Shown here in pieces: positions 37,292-46,457 of a stretch of DNA of 62,255 nt (positions are counted from its first letter, which is position 1; the number at the start of each line of letters is the position of its first letter). The position numbers and the translations under genes were made by a program. Source of the DNA: an uncultured Paracoccaceae bacterium (GTDB lineage: Bacteria > Pseudomonadota > Alphaproteobacteria > Rhodobacterales > Rhodobacteraceae); the NCBI GenBank assembly GCA_947501555.1, contig CANMWG010000006.1, positions 1 to 62,255 on the forward strand, in the 5' to 3' direction. Below the pieces are notes generated by a model that was not told the origin of the DNA, searched no databases, and saw nothing but the letters and a program-made list of their open reading frames with translations.

Positions 37292-37701
37292 TAGACACCC
37301 CTGACCGCGATGCCCCGAACAGCCAAGGCGTCCATCAACACGCTGATTTCGGGCATGTCGCCGACAAAAGTGCCTTCCTCGGATCCGTCTTTGTAGACGA
37401 TGGCAATATTGGTCTCAGCACTCGCTTCGGTTGCGCGCAAGTGGGCGATGTCATCCAAGGGGATGGCTCTTGGGTTGCGCCATGCGGATAGGACCAAATA
37501 GTCATCATCAATCCGGATCCCCGCGACGGGATGAGGTATCAGCATCCATCCAATTGTCAGCGGACCGGTGGTCCAAATGAGCCAAATAAGCTCGTCTGCA
37601 CCTGTCAATATGATCATGGTAACGAGCACAGAAAATGCCGACACACCAAGCCAAAGGACTCCTCTGCTTGGCGCCCGGCGATACTCAAATACCTCTTTCA
37701 T
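37288..37701 (-). CDS. membrane protein, unknown (137 residues)
   Basis: Two transmembrane segments (VLWLGVSAFSVLVTMIILTG and WLIWTTGPLTIGWMLI) precede a soluble domain of about 80 residues that looks like a small PH-type barrel (RIDDDYLVLSAWRNPRAIPL). Function unknown. ATG 37701 is preferred; TTG 37734 would add 11 residues. Convergent with the ABC permease, sharing the TAATAG-like junction. Confidence 0.6.
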   Translation of the reverse strand: MKEVFEYRRAPSRGVLWLGVSAFSVLVTMIILTGADELIWLIWTTGPLTIGWMLIPHPVAGIRIDDDYLVLSAWRNPRAIPLDDIAHLRATEASAETNIAIVYKDGSEEGTFVGDMPEISVLMDALAVRGIAVRGVY

Positions 37702-37767
37702 GCGGCACCATTTAAGCGCAGATCGTGGCTGCAATTAGACCAATTAACTATACGCCAAAGACAGAAT

Positions 37768-38661
37768 TTAAATTGATTGTCTTTGTCTTTCCCGCCACGC
37801 AAGCAGACTTGCGCCGGTCAGTATGATCCCGGCCCCCAGAATGCTGATTTTGTCGGGGATCACACCAAAGATAACCGCATCGTAAAGTGCCGCGAAGATC
37901 AATGTGACATAGCTGAACGGTGTCACAAAGCTGGCGTCCGCCCGCGCCATTGCGTTCACAAAACAGGCCTGTGCTGCAGCCATGAGCCCGCCCAAGGCCG
38001 CCAGTGCCACCCATTGTTCAGGCGTTGGTGGGGCCCAAAAGGGCACCACAAAGACGGTTGCAATGCACAACCCTATGGCGTTGTTTGTCAACAATATTTG
38101 AAAAGAGCCCTCTTTGTTCGCTAGTCTCTTGATAAAGATTAATTCCATTCCCAAAAGGACCGCTGCCCCCAAAGCGAGCAGGCCTGCCAACTGAAAGCTG
38201 TTGGGTCCCGGCCGCAGCAAGATCATCGCGCCGATCAGCGCCATGACCGCCGCCAGCCACCGCCATCTGCCCACACGTTCCCCCAGAAATGGGATCGCCA
38301 ATAACATTCCAAAGACCGGGTTCAGAAAACTGATCGCCGTAGCATCAGACAGCGGAATGAAAGCCACCGCCGCAAACATCAGCGTCACGCCACCAAACCC
38401 AAACGTGCTTCGTCCGATGTGCAATACCCAATCAGGCCGTTTGAGTGCCGGCCGCATCACTGCGGTGGCCGTGCCGATTGCCACAAAGGCGAAAAGAAAC
38501 CGTCCGTGGCTGATTTGTAGGGCGGGCAGGGGTGGCCCCAGCACATCCGTCCCGAGCGCCTTGGCCAACAACATGGTGCCTGCGATAAAGGCCGTTGCCG
38601 TCAGAATAAATGCAATGGCCAGCGGTGGATTGGGCGCGCGGAGTGTCATGGCCGCGTTCAT
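37768..38661 (-). CDS. DMT superfamily (EamA) transporter
   Basis: A 297-residue protein with ten hydrophobic segments in two EamA repeats (IAFILTATAFIAGTMLLAK in the first; LAGLLALGAAVLLGMELIFI in the second). Family members export amino acids, nucleosides or other metabolites; the substrate is unknown. ATG 38661 (MNAAMTLRAP) is preferred over an upstream in-frame TTG at 38685. The AAA ATPase gene ends 32 bp upstream, so the two may be co-transcribed. Confidence 0.88.
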   Translation of the reverse strand: MNAAMTLRAPNPPLAIAFILTATAFIAGTMLLAKALGTDVLGPPLPALQISHGRFLFAFVAIGTATAVMRPALKRPDWVLHIGRSTFGFGGVTLMFAAVAFIPLSDATAISFLNPVFGMLLAIPFLGERVGRWRWLAAVMALIGAMILLRPGPNSFQLAGLLALGAAVLLGMELIFIKRLANKEGSFQILLTNNAIGLCIATVFVVPFWAPPTPEQWVALAALGGLMAAAQACFVNAMARADASFVTPFSYVTLIFAALYDAVIFGVIPDKISILGAGIILTGASLLAWRERQRQSI

Positions 38662-38693
38662 GCGCTGATCGCGCCAGAATGACAATCGCTGCC

Positions 38694-39440
38694 TTAAAAC
38701 TGGCTTTCTGTCTCATCAGTCATGGCTTCGGCGATGAACGCCTCGGGGTCGGAGCTAAAGTCTTGATAAAGCCGAAAATGCGATGTTTCGCGATAGTCCA
38801 CAGGTGTGATCCCGCCTTTGGTGATCTGCCAGACATCAGCGCCGGGCAGCGCCATCAAAATCGGCGAATGTGTCGCCATGATCACTTGCGCATTGGCTGC
38901 GGCCTGCAGCCTGCCAAGGATGCGCAGCAGTTCAAGCTGACGCTTTGGGGATAAGGCGCTTTCCGGTTCGTCCATGAAATAGATGCCTTGCCGCGACATG
39001 CGTTCCTCAAACACGCGCATGAACCCTTCGCCGTGGGAATGGGATAGGAAGTCAGCACTGGGGCTACCGGCATTATCAAGATGGTTAGCCAAGTCAAAGA
39101 AAGTCTCGGCCCGAAAAAACCAACCAGAGGTCACCTTTGGTAACCACGCAAGTCTTAATGCGTCCGCAAGTGGCATCCATCCGGGACGCCCGGCATGGTC
39201 GCGATTGCCACCGCTTTCACCAAAGCCTGCGGATGCAGCGAGCGCCTCGATCAATGTTGATTTTCCAACGCCATTCTCGCCGACGATGATGGTGACGGCT
39301 TCACCGAATTTGATCTCAAAATCTTTGTCTCGGAGCCAGGGAAGGTCGAACGGATATCCATCTTGGACCTTCTCGGGCTGTAAGACAGCACGTTTCAGAT
39401 AGGGCGCGTCAAGTTTCGTTTGATATCGTTTGCGTGGCAT
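38694..39440 (-). CDS. AAA family ATPase (ABC-type fold, SMC-like)
   Basis: A 248-residue ATPase. Walker A is IIVGENGVGKSTLIEALA (about residues 49-66), the signature region is within LSHSHGEGF, Walker B is GIYFMDEPESALSP, and the H-loop is ATHSPILMAL. These belong to the single-domain ABC-like ATPases (COG3910 type). Activity is unknown; such proteins often act alone. ATG 39440 (MPRKRYQTKLDAPYLKR) fits the family N-terminus. Divergent from argD across 206 bp. Confidence 0.85.
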   Translation of the reverse strand: MPRKRYQTKLDAPYLKRAVLQPEKVQDGYPFDLPWLRDKDFEIKFGEAVTIIVGENGVGKSTLIEALAASAGFGESGGNRDHAGRPGWMPLADALRLAWLPKVTSGWFFRAETFFDLANHLDNAGSPSADFLSHSHGEGFMRVFEERMSRQGIYFMDEPESALSPKRQLELLRILGRLQAAANAQVIMATHSPILMALPGADVWQITKGGITPVDYRETSHFRLYQDFSSDPEAFIAEAMTDETESQF

Positions 39441-39646
39441 GGGGTTTGTATTTTGTGGTGATTTGAGGCTTCCACAATGGACCAAACCACGTTATCACGC
39501 CAGCATGATGACACATGTGACATATGTAAGCCGACGCCGACGCTAAATTTGCGCCGCCGATTGCCACGTCCATCGTAACCCCCTTAAAACATTGACACCC
39601 CCCGTCTGGTCCTGCACCAATCGGGCTAATTGTAAGGAAGATCGCT

Positions 39647-40825
39647 ATGATCGCATCTATTTTGCCGACCTATTCACGGGCCCCACTGACATTTACGTCC
39701 GGTGCGGGGTCTTGGTTGACGGAAGCTGATGGGCGACGCTTTCTGGATTTGGGCGCGGGGATTGCCGTGAACGCTTTGGGTCATGCCCACCCTGCCTTGG
39801 TTGAAGCTTTGACCGAACAGGCAAGCGCGCTGTGGCATGTATCCAACCTTTACAACATTCCTACCCAGCAAAAACTGGCGGATGCCCTTGTGGATAAGAC
39901 ATTTGCCGACACGGTGTTCTTTACGAACTCGGGCACGGAAGCTTGTGAGCTTGCCGTAAAGATGGCCCGCAAATACTGGTTTGAAAAAGGTGAAGACCGG
40001 ACCGAGATTATCACGTTCAACGGATCGTTCCATGGCCGTTCGAGCGCGGGAATTGCAGCGGCAGGGTCAGAGAAGATGACCAAGGGCTTTGGGCCACTGC
40101 TGCCCGGATTTACCCATCTGGACTTTGGCGACCATGATGCGTTGACCGCAGCTGCCAGTAACAAGATCGCCGCCATCATGGTTGAGCCGATCCAGGGCGA
40201 GGGCGGTATTCGCCCCCTTCCTGATGCCTGCCTGAAGGGGCTGCGTGATCTTTGTGATACACATGGTATCTTGATGATCCTCGATGAGGTGCAATGCGGG
40301 ATGGGCCGGACCGGCAAGCTGTTTGCCCATGAATGGGCGGGCGTGATCCCTGATATCATGATGGTGGCCAAAGGCATCGGTGGGGGCTTTCCGCTGGGGG
40401 CCGTGCTGGCCACAGAAAATGCCGCATCGGGGATGACCGCGGGGACGCATGGATCGACTTACGGGGGCAACCCGCTGGCCTGTGCTGTGGGTGCCAAGGT
40501 GATGGACATCGTTGGCGACGAGGCTTTTCTGGCTGAGGTCAACCGCAAGGCCGGGCTGTTTCGGCAACGGCTGGAAGGGCTGATCGCCGCGCATCCGGAC
40601 CTGTTTGAAGCCGTCCGTGGTTCGGGCCTGATGCTCGGGCTGAAATGCAAGGTGGCCAATACGGATGTCGTGCAGGCTGGATACGCCGAGGGCGTTTTGA
40701 CGGTTCCGGCCGCCGACAATGTGGTGCGGCTTTTGCCCGCTTTGAACATTCCCGATGAGGATATCGGGGCCGCCGTCGATAGGCTCGACGCTGCAGCTCA
40801 TCAGATGCGAAGGGCCAATGCGTAA
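39647..40825 (+). CDS. argD: acetylornithine aminotransferase
   Basis: A 392-residue PLP enzyme of arginine synthesis (N-acetylornithine + 2-oxoglutarate; often also succinyldiaminopimelate). The N-terminal GAGSWLTEADGRRFLDLGAG, FFTNSGTEACELAVKMARKY, MILDEVQCGMGRTGKLFAHE, and the PLP Lys in MMVAKGIGGGFPLGA are typical. AAGGAAG lies about 9 bases before ATG 39647. It is first in argD-GNAT-argF. A TTGACA at 39592 could be part of its promoter, but no matching -10 is clear. Confidence 0.96.
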   Translation: MIASILPTYSRAPLTFTSGAGSWLTEADGRRFLDLGAGIAVNALGHAHPALVEALTEQASALWHVSNLYNIPTQQKLADALVDKTFADTVFFTNSGTEACELAVKMARKYWFEKGEDRTEIITFNGSFHGRSSAGIAAAGSEKMTKGFGPLLPGFTHLDFGDHDALTAAASNKIAAIMVEPIQGEGGIRPLPDACLKGLRDLCDTHGILMILDEVQCGMGRTGKLFAHEWAGVIPDIMMVAKGIGGGFPLGAVLATENAASGMTAGTHGSTYGGNPLACAVGAKVMDIVGDEAFLAEVNRKAGLFRQRLEGLIAAHPDLFEAVRGSGLMLGLKCKVANTDVVQAGYAEGVLTVPAADNVVRLLPALNIPDEDIGAAVDRLDAAAHQMRRANA

Positions 40826-41300
40826 CTATAGTTTCCGTAAACTAACTTGGGATGATTTGCCCATGATGGCGCGCTGGGTGCAGGCACCGCATGTGCGCGC
40901 ATGGCTGCCTGATCCCGACAAACAAGTTGCGTTGATGAAGCAGGATATGGAAAACCCAAAGATCACTATGCAGGTCGTCAGCCTTGGCGCCCGGCCGTTT
41001 GCCTATATCCACGATCACGACGCCCGCACCTTTGGCATGCCGCAATATGCGGATCTGCCCATGGGATCGCGGGTCATATCGACCTTTGTAGGGGACAATG
41101 ACTTCATGGGGCAGGGCCACTCAACGGGTTATATTGAGGCCCGCCTGCGCGCGTTGCGCATGAACTCTCCGCTGGTGGCTGTTGGCCCGAACACCACCGA
41201 TACCCGGACGATCGGCATCTATGCGAACGCTGGTTTTCGCAAGCGACGACTGGCCTCAACCAGCGACGGACGACTTGTCCAAGTCATGACCCACACCTAA
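40818..41300 (+). CDS. GNAT family acetyltransferase between argD and argF
   Basis: A 160-residue enzyme resembling aminoglycoside 6'-N-acetyltransferase-like or siderophore-type GNATs. The N-terminal RKLTWDDLPMMARWVQAPHV, the acid loop DNDFMGQGHSTGYIEARLRA, and the C-terminal RTIGIYANAGFRKRR are typical. The overlap of 8 bp with argD implies coupled expression. A role in arginine-pathway acetylation is possible but unproved; ArgA/ArgJ activity cannot be read from sequence. argF follows after 39 bp. Confidence 0.82.
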   Translation: MRNYSFRKLTWDDLPMMARWVQAPHVRAWLPDPDKQVALMKQDMENPKITMQVVSLGARPFAYIHDHDARTFGMPQYADLPMGSRVISTFVGDNDFMGQGHSTGYIEARLRALRMNSPLVAVGPNTTDTRTIGIYANAGFRKRRLASTSDGRLVQVMTHT

Positions 41301-41339
41301 AGAATCCGGCCCCTGAACGGCCCTAGAAAAGCGAACAAG

Positions 41340-42245
41340 ATGAACCACTTTCTTGATATTAATGCCACCTCTGCCAATGCGCTGAGGGAGATTATCGATC
41401 ACGCCCATACTATGAAACAGGCGCGTGCCGGCCAACCCAAAGGCATGCTTGATGCCGATCAACCGCTGGCCAACCATATGGTCGCCCTGATCTTTGAAAA
41501 GCCCTCAACCCGGACCCGCGTGTCCTTTGACGTAGGTGTGCGCCAGATGGGCGGGCAGACGATGGTGCTGTCGGGGGCTGATATGCAGCTCGGCCATGGC
41601 GAAACGATTGCTGACACTGCCCGCGTGTTGTCCCGTTATGTCGATCTGATCATGATCCGGACGTTTGAGGAACAAACCCTGCTGGAGATGGCCGAATATG
41701 CGACTGTGCCGGTGATCAACGGGCTGACCAACCGCACGCATCCTTGCCAGATCATGGCCGATGTCATGACCTTTGAAGAACATAACGGTCCGATCAAAGG
41801 CAAAAAGGTTGTCTGGTGCGGGGATGGCAACAACGTGTTTGCCAGCTTCGCCCATGCGGCTGAGAAATTTGAATTTGATCTAGTGTTTACGGGGCCCGAG
41901 CCCTTGGACCCTGAGCCTGCCTTGAACGGGCTTTATCGCACGGTCCGCAATCCCGATGAGGCCGTGCAAGCGGCTGATCTGGTGGTCGCGGACACATGGG
42001 TCAGCATGCATGATCCGCAATCCGCCCGTGAACGGCGGCACAATCAGCTGCGCGGCTATCAGGTCAATGATGCGTTGATGGATAAGGCAAAGGATGATGC
42101 CTTGTTCATGCATTGCCTGCCCGCCCACCGCGATGAAGAGGCGACCAGTAGCGTCATGGACGGCCCGCATTCGGTGATCTTTGATGAGGCCGAGAACCGG
42201 TTGCATGCGCAAAAGGCGATTATGCGGTATTGTTTGGGTCGGTAG
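41340..42245 (+). CDS. argF: ornithine carbamoyltransferase
   Basis: A 301-residue enzyme (ornithine + carbamoyl phosphate to citrulline). [14 protein letters not shown] is the carbamoyl-phosphate loop, [14 protein letters not shown] carries HPxQ, and [11 protein letters not shown] is the OTC-specific HCLP, which separates it from aspartate carbamoyltransferase. A weak site precedes ATG 41340. Together with argD and the GNAT it forms an arginine cluster; carB at 10566 makes the substrate. About 480 bp after the stop hold no supported gene. Confidence 0.97.
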   Translation: MNHFLDINATSANALREIIDHAHTMKQARAGQPKGMLDADQPLANHMVALIFEKPSTRTRVSFDVGVRQMGGQTMVLSGADMQLGHGETIADTARVLSRYVDLIMIRTFEEQTLLEMAEYATVPVINGLTNRTHPCQIMADVMTFEEHNGPIKGKKVVWCGDGNNVFASFAHAAEKFEFDLVFTGPEPLDPEPALNGLYRTVRNPDEAVQAADLVVADTWVSMHDPQSARERRHNQLRGYQVNDALMDKAKDDALFMHCLPAHRDEEATSSVMDGPHSVIFDEAENRLHAQKAIMRYCLGR

Positions 42246-42722
42246 AGGTCGCCGCGACATTGAATTGAGGAAACGAGCCGGGCCTGCGGCGGTCCGTGGG
42301 GCGACGCAACAACCTGTCAATTTGGCACTTTATTCCTGCCACTCTTGGGGGACCTCAATGGCGTTGACGCGGGTGGCATATCGTCGGCCCGACGGGACGG
42401 ACCGCCGATGGCCCGGCGGCTGCGCCTTGTTCCGGGCCTTCGTCCTGATCCTAAAGATCGCTGTTCATTGGACATTGGGTGTCTGGCACGCTTCGACTTT
42501 ACATTAGTCGTGCCCAGCGTATTGACGCGGTTTCGCGAACTTGGGAAAGAAGGTGGTGTCGGCGTCAAAAGCCCCTAGTTTAGGGCTGTTTGTAACTGTC
42601 GCCTTCTGCTTTTTGCAGCTTAAGCTGCACTGCAACGTTTCATCTTGGGTGATCGCCCAGAAATGAAAAATTGCACCATCTGATCAAGACAGGCCGAGGT
42701 GTCATGTCTCCAACGCAACTCG
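42246..42722. other. 477-bp intergenic region with no supported gene
   Basis: Three overlapping open frames exist, but none has protein-like composition or a ribosome site. A gapless 16-bp palindrome TGCAGCTTAAGCTGCA lies at 42614-42629. The region may contain an argF terminator and Nudix 3' sequence. I see no tRNA or known RNA here. Confidence 0.6.
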
Positions 42723-43220
42723 TCAAGAGGCAGGCTTGCGCAGCTTCCTTTTCGACGGTCCGTATGACCGCTGGATCAGTGTGGCCAACCCCGGATCACC
42801 CACCTTCTTGATGGCTTTGTCGATAGACATCCAGCGACGACGGCGAAAGCCGGCCTCGGGGTAAGTATCCGTCATAGATTTCACAGCAATCCCATAGACA
42901 GTCACCAAGCAGGGTGAAACCCGCCCATCGTCAAACCGCTTTTGGGTCAGATAGGTCCCGACGGGCGTTTTGTTCACGGGGCCTTTTTGCACGCCCGCCT
43001 CTTCCCACGCTTCGCGTTTGGCGGCTTGCGCATCGGTGCAATCGTCCATGGGCCAGCCCTTGGGCAATATCCAACGCCCGCGCGACGACTTGACCAAAAG
43101 GACCTTGGGTCCCTTCTTGCCCTGACGGGTGCAGAGGGCCGCGACCTGCGTCAGCATTTCCGCATCTTGGGCACGGGACAGCGCCCCGGCGGCCAGCGGT
43201 TCATTGAGGTTCGGTATCAT
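42723..43220 (-). CDS. Nudix hydrolase
   Basis: A 165-residue hydrolase with Nudix box GWPMDDCTDAQAAKREAWEE (about residues 55-74), then AGV. The core REAWEEAG is intact. The first conserved Glu of the box (GX5E) is Cys here, which is unusual but outside the REUXEE core. The context SSRGRWILPKGWP resembles the diphosphoinositol polyphosphate phosphohydrolase or ADP-ribose type. The substrate is unknown. Only a weak ribosome site precedes ATG 43220. It lies upstream of hrpB on the same strand? No: it is downstream of nothing obvious, as hrpB ends 69 bp to its right on the minus strand. Confidence 0.88.
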   Translation of the reverse strand: MIPNLNEPLAAGALSRAQDAEMLTQVAALCTRQGKKGPKVLLVKSSRGRWILPKGWPMDDCTDAQAAKREAWEEAGVQKGPVNKTPVGTYLTQKRFDDGRVSPCLVTVYGIAVKSMTDTYPEAGFRRRRWMSIDKAIKKVGDPGLATLIQRSYGPSKRKLRKPAS

Positions 43221-43288
43221 GAAACTGCCAATATTCTTATTTTATTGGTTTTTTCTTAACACGGACCGAATCACTTGGCAAATTTGGC

Positions 43289-45694
43289 TCAGGTGCCGCG
43301 CGGTTTCGCGCGCACGGTTGGGTCTGCCACGGTCGGGTCTTCAGGCCAGGGGTGGCGTGGATAACGCCCCCGCATATCCCGGCGTACATCTGCGTAAGAG
43401 GTGGCCCAGAACCCCACGATATCCTGTGTCACCTGCACCGGTTTTTGCCCTGGCGACAGCAATGTCACCCGCAACGGTGTCTGCCCCACGGTCGGGTGTG
43501 TGGTGACCCCGAACATCTCTTGCAGGCGCAGGGTGATCCCCGGCGCCTCACCGTCGTAATCAATGGGTGTCTTGCGCCCAAGCGGCGTTTCAAAATGCGC
43601 AGGGGCCTGTTGGTCCAACCGCTGCATCTGTGCCCAATCCAGCATGGCCCGCAAGGCGGGCAGAAGATCGAACCGTTTCCAGTCATCCCGACTGCGCACC
43701 CCACCCAGATGCGGCAAAAGCCAGTCTTCGGCGGTGTCCATCAGGGTCGCATCATCCATTGCTGGCATATCATCCACGAGGGCGACACGTGCCCGAAACC
43801 GCGCAGCCCCAGCCGTAAACCGCAACCCCAGTTGCCGTACGCCGTCCAGCATAGCCAGGGCCACCGCATCATCAGGCGCATCCGCCCAGACCCTGTCATC
43901 TAGGACCAATGCGCCGAACCGCTCTTGCTTGCGCGCCAGCACGCGGGCCTCGCGTTTTGACCAGATGCAGATGTCTTGCCACGAAATTTGATCGGCGAAG
44001 ATATCCCGCAGCTCGGCCTCGGTGATGGATGTGGCCTGTCGGATCTTGGCCTCACGCGGGTTACCATCCAGATCGCTGGCCACGATCAGCCGTTGGCCCG
44101 CCAGCGGATCGCCTGCATCCATGAACGCACCTTTGCCGCCCGACAGAATATAACGCGGGTCATCGCCTTTGCGCCTAAGCCCGATCCGATCAGGGTAAGC
44201 CAGAGCGACCTGTTGGCCCAACGACAGGGCCGGGCGTTTTGGCAACCCCTTTTGCAGGCGCGGTACTTCTGATTTGATCTGGGATAAGGCTGCGTGATTG
44301 ACGGTGCCCGGCCCCTGATACCGCCCTTTCAGTGCGCTCATCCGCAATGCTAGATCAGCCGGGGCGCCACGCAACGGATCGCGCCCAGCGAGCAAAGAGG
44401 CAAGCGGAGCTGCCTGCGCACCGGCGGTCTGCAACATATGCCCCAAGCGCGGATGCACGGGGCGGGCAGCCAAGGCGCGTCCGTGGTCGGTGATCCGCCC
44501 AGCAGTGTCCAGCGCACCGAGGCTGGTGAGCAAGGCACGCGCCTCGGCCAATGCATTGGGCGGTGGTGGTGTCAGAAACGCCAGATCATCGCTGCCCCAA
44601 AGGGCCAGTTCCAGTGCGAGCCCGGTCAGGTCGGCGGCTTCGATCTCGGCGGGGGCAAAGGCGGGCAATGCGCCATCCTCCCCCTTGGTCCAGAGGCAAT
44701 AGGCATCACCGGGGGCCACGCGGCCAGCGCGACCGGCACGCTGGGTGGCCTCGGCCCGGCTGACGCGCTCGGTCACCAATCGGGACATGCCAGAGCCGGG
44801 ATCAAACCGGGCCCGGCGGGCGCGGCCTGCGTCAATGACGACGCGGACGTCCTCGATGGTCAGCGAGGTCTCGGCGATTGAAGTGGACAGCACTATTTTG
44901 CGGCCCGCGGCGACAGGGGCGATGGCGGCGCGCTGATCTTTGAAGGGCAGGGCACCATAAAGTGGCCTGATCTGGCAATCGGGGGGCAGGCGATTGGCGA
45001 GGGCGGCGGCAACCCCGCGAATTTCGCCTTCGCCGGGGAGGAAGGCCAAAACGCCGCCTTCGGTCTCAGCGACGGCTTTGCTGATCAGATCGGCCATTGC
45101 TACATCAAGGCGGGTGCCTTTGGGGGTGGCACGGTCAAGGTGATGGGTGGTCACGGGGAAGGCGCGACCTTCAGACGTGATCACTGGTGCGCCGTCAAGC
45201 ATGACTGCGACGGGGGCGGCGTCCAGGGTGGCGGACATGACCAGAACGATCAGATCGGGGCGCAGTACGGCGCGGCTTTCCCAGACCAGTGCCAGACCCA
45301 GATCGGCATTCAGTGATCTTTCGTGAAATTCGTCAAAGATCACAGCGCCGATGCCGGTCAAATCCGGATCGGTTTGGACCATGCGGGTCAAAATACCTTC
45401 GGTGACCACTTCGATCCGGGTGCCCGGGATGCTGTCACCGCGCATGCGGTAACCCACGGTCTGCCCGACAGGTTCGTCCAGGCCTTGGGCCAAGCGTTCG
45501 GCCGCAGCGCGGGCGGCAAGGCGGCGGGGTTCGAGCATGATGATCTTGCCGTCAGTCAGCTGCGCGCGCAAAATGGCGAGCGGAACGCGGGTCGTTTTGC
45601 CGGCACCGGGCGGGGCCTGCAGAACGGCGCGACCTTTGGCAGCAAGGGCTGCCGTCAGGGCGGGGAGAACAGGATCAATTGGAAGCACGGTCAT
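43289..45694 (-). CDS. hrpB: ATP-dependent RNA helicase HrpB
   Basis: An 801-residue DExH-box helicase, close to E. coli HrpB (809). Motifs include AVLQAPPGAGKTTRVPL (Walker A, about residues 22-38), IFDEFHERSL (DEFH), VMSATLDA, STSIAETSLTIEDVRVVID, and ATQRAGRAGRVAPG (motif VI), followed by the HrpB C-terminal domain. Its physiological RNA is not settled; it belongs to the DEAH/RHA group. ATG 45694 is chosen because MTVLPIDPVLPAL is the usual N-terminus; the frame runs on upstream to 45748 as non-conserved sequence. Palindromic element 45767-45784 lies upstream. Confidence 0.95.
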   Translation of the reverse strand: MTVLPIDPVLPALTAALAAKGRAVLQAPPGAGKTTRVPLAILRAQLTDGKIIMLEPRRLAARAAAERLAQGLDEPVGQTVGYRMRGDSIPGTRIEVVTEGILTRMVQTDPDLTGIGAVIFDEFHERSLNADLGLALVWESRAVLRPDLIVLVMSATLDAAPVAVMLDGAPVITSEGRAFPVTTHHLDRATPKGTRLDVAMADLISKAVAETEGGVLAFLPGEGEIRGVAAALANRLPPDCQIRPLYGALPFKDQRAAIAPVAAGRKIVLSTSIAETSLTIEDVRVVIDAGRARRARFDPGSGMSRLVTERVSRAEATQRAGRAGRVAPGDAYCLWTKGEDGALPAFAPAEIEAADLTGLALELALWGSDDLAFLTPPPPNALAEARALLTSLGALDTAGRITDHGRALAARPVHPRLGHMLQTAGAQAAPLASLLAGRDPLRGAPADLALRMSALKGRYQGPGTVNHAALSQIKSEVPRLQKGLPKRPALSLGQQVALAYPDRIGLRRKGDDPRYILSGGKGAFMDAGDPLAGQRLIVASDLDGNPREAKIRQATSITEAELRDIFADQISWQDICIWSKREARVLARKQERFGALVLDDRVWADAPDDAVALAMLDGVRQLGLRFTAGAARFRARVALVDDMPAMDDATLMDTAEDWLLPHLGGVRSRDDWKRFDLLPALRAMLDWAQMQRLDQQAPAHFETPLGRKTPIDYDGEAPGITLRLQEMFGVTTHPTVGQTPLRVTLLSPGQKPVQVTQDIVGFWATSYADVRRDMRGRYPRHPWPEDPTVADPTVRAKPRGT

Positions 45695-45766
45695 GGGGCA
45701 ATCTTTGCCATAGGGTGGGTCAAGACACCACCTCACGAAACTCCACAAGGGTCATGGGCGAACGTA

Positions 45767-45784
45767 AGATGGGTTTTAACCCAT
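45767..45784. repeat. palindromic element of the dispersed family
   Basis: GATGGGTT-TT-AACCCATC is a perfect 8-bp dyad with a 2-bp spacer, inside the context CGTAAGATGGGTTTTAACCC. It lies five bases after the stop of the secreted unknown gene at 45790, on its minus-strand 3' side. Confidence 0.65.
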
Positions 45785-45789
45785 CCTAG

Positions 45790-46179
45790 CTAGCGCAATT
45801 GCGCAATCCCTATCACCGTGTTGGTGTCACGATCCCAGATATGGAGTTCATCAAACGCGCTCACATCCACGGTCGCGGGGGCCTTCAATACCTGCAACCC
45901 GCTGATCTTTGCCAAGGGGCCCAAGTCTGTCTCAGGGGCAAACATGCCGTCATTGCCGAGGATGACACGCAGGTTTGCGTCGATATCTTTTGCAAGATCG
46001 GTTTGCAGGACGAGCAGCGTGCCGCCATCGCTTGATTGCACTACAGATATGCCATGCTCGGAAATATAAGCTAAAGAACCTGCCAGTTCATCTGATGGGG
46101 CACCGTGCGCGACTGCGAACGAGGGTGCGGCCAATGTCAGCAAGTACACCATCAGCGCGAGGGGTCTTGAAAATTGCAT
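45790..46179 (-). CDS. secreted unknown protein (129 residues)
   Basis: A signal peptide (MQFSRPLALMVYLLTLAAPSFAVAHG) precedes a beta-rich mature region (ISVVQSSDGGTLLVLQTDLA). Function unknown. The start has two adjacent ATGs (46182 and 46179) behind a perfect AAAGGAGGTGA; the second has six bases of spacing from GGAGG and is preferred. This is the strongest Shine-Dalgarno in the window, pointing to high translation. The element at 45767 follows its stop. Confidence 0.7.
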   Translation of the reverse strand: MQFSRPLALMVYLLTLAAPSFAVAHGAPSDELAGSLAYISEHGISVVQSSDGGTLLVLQTDLAKDIDANLRVILGNDGMFAPETDLGPLAKISGLQVLKAPATVDVSAFDELHIWDRDTNTVIGIAQLR

Positions 46180-46457
46180 CATTCACCTCCTTTCAGAGCA
46201 AATCATTGCTCGTAATGACAGGTAGGTAGGAAGTCGCAGGATATTTCCAATATGTCGCACAGACACTGTGCATTTCAGACGTCAGATGACTTTGAGCTTC
46301 ACGTTACAGCACTTATCCAATACCGGAAAAGTGACAAAGCGGACCTTCTTGCGAAACACAGTGAAGGTGCAAAAAGGCCCAACGTCACGAATTTTCCGCA
46401 GCGTCGCAGAAAACGACTTCCAACAATAATCCGGTTGGGCGTATGTGACGTTCGGTG

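Noticed and set aside
42317..42578. overlapping frames of about 80 codons in the gap after argF
   Set aside because: Arg/Ser/Pro-rich composition typical of shadow frames, with no start signals.
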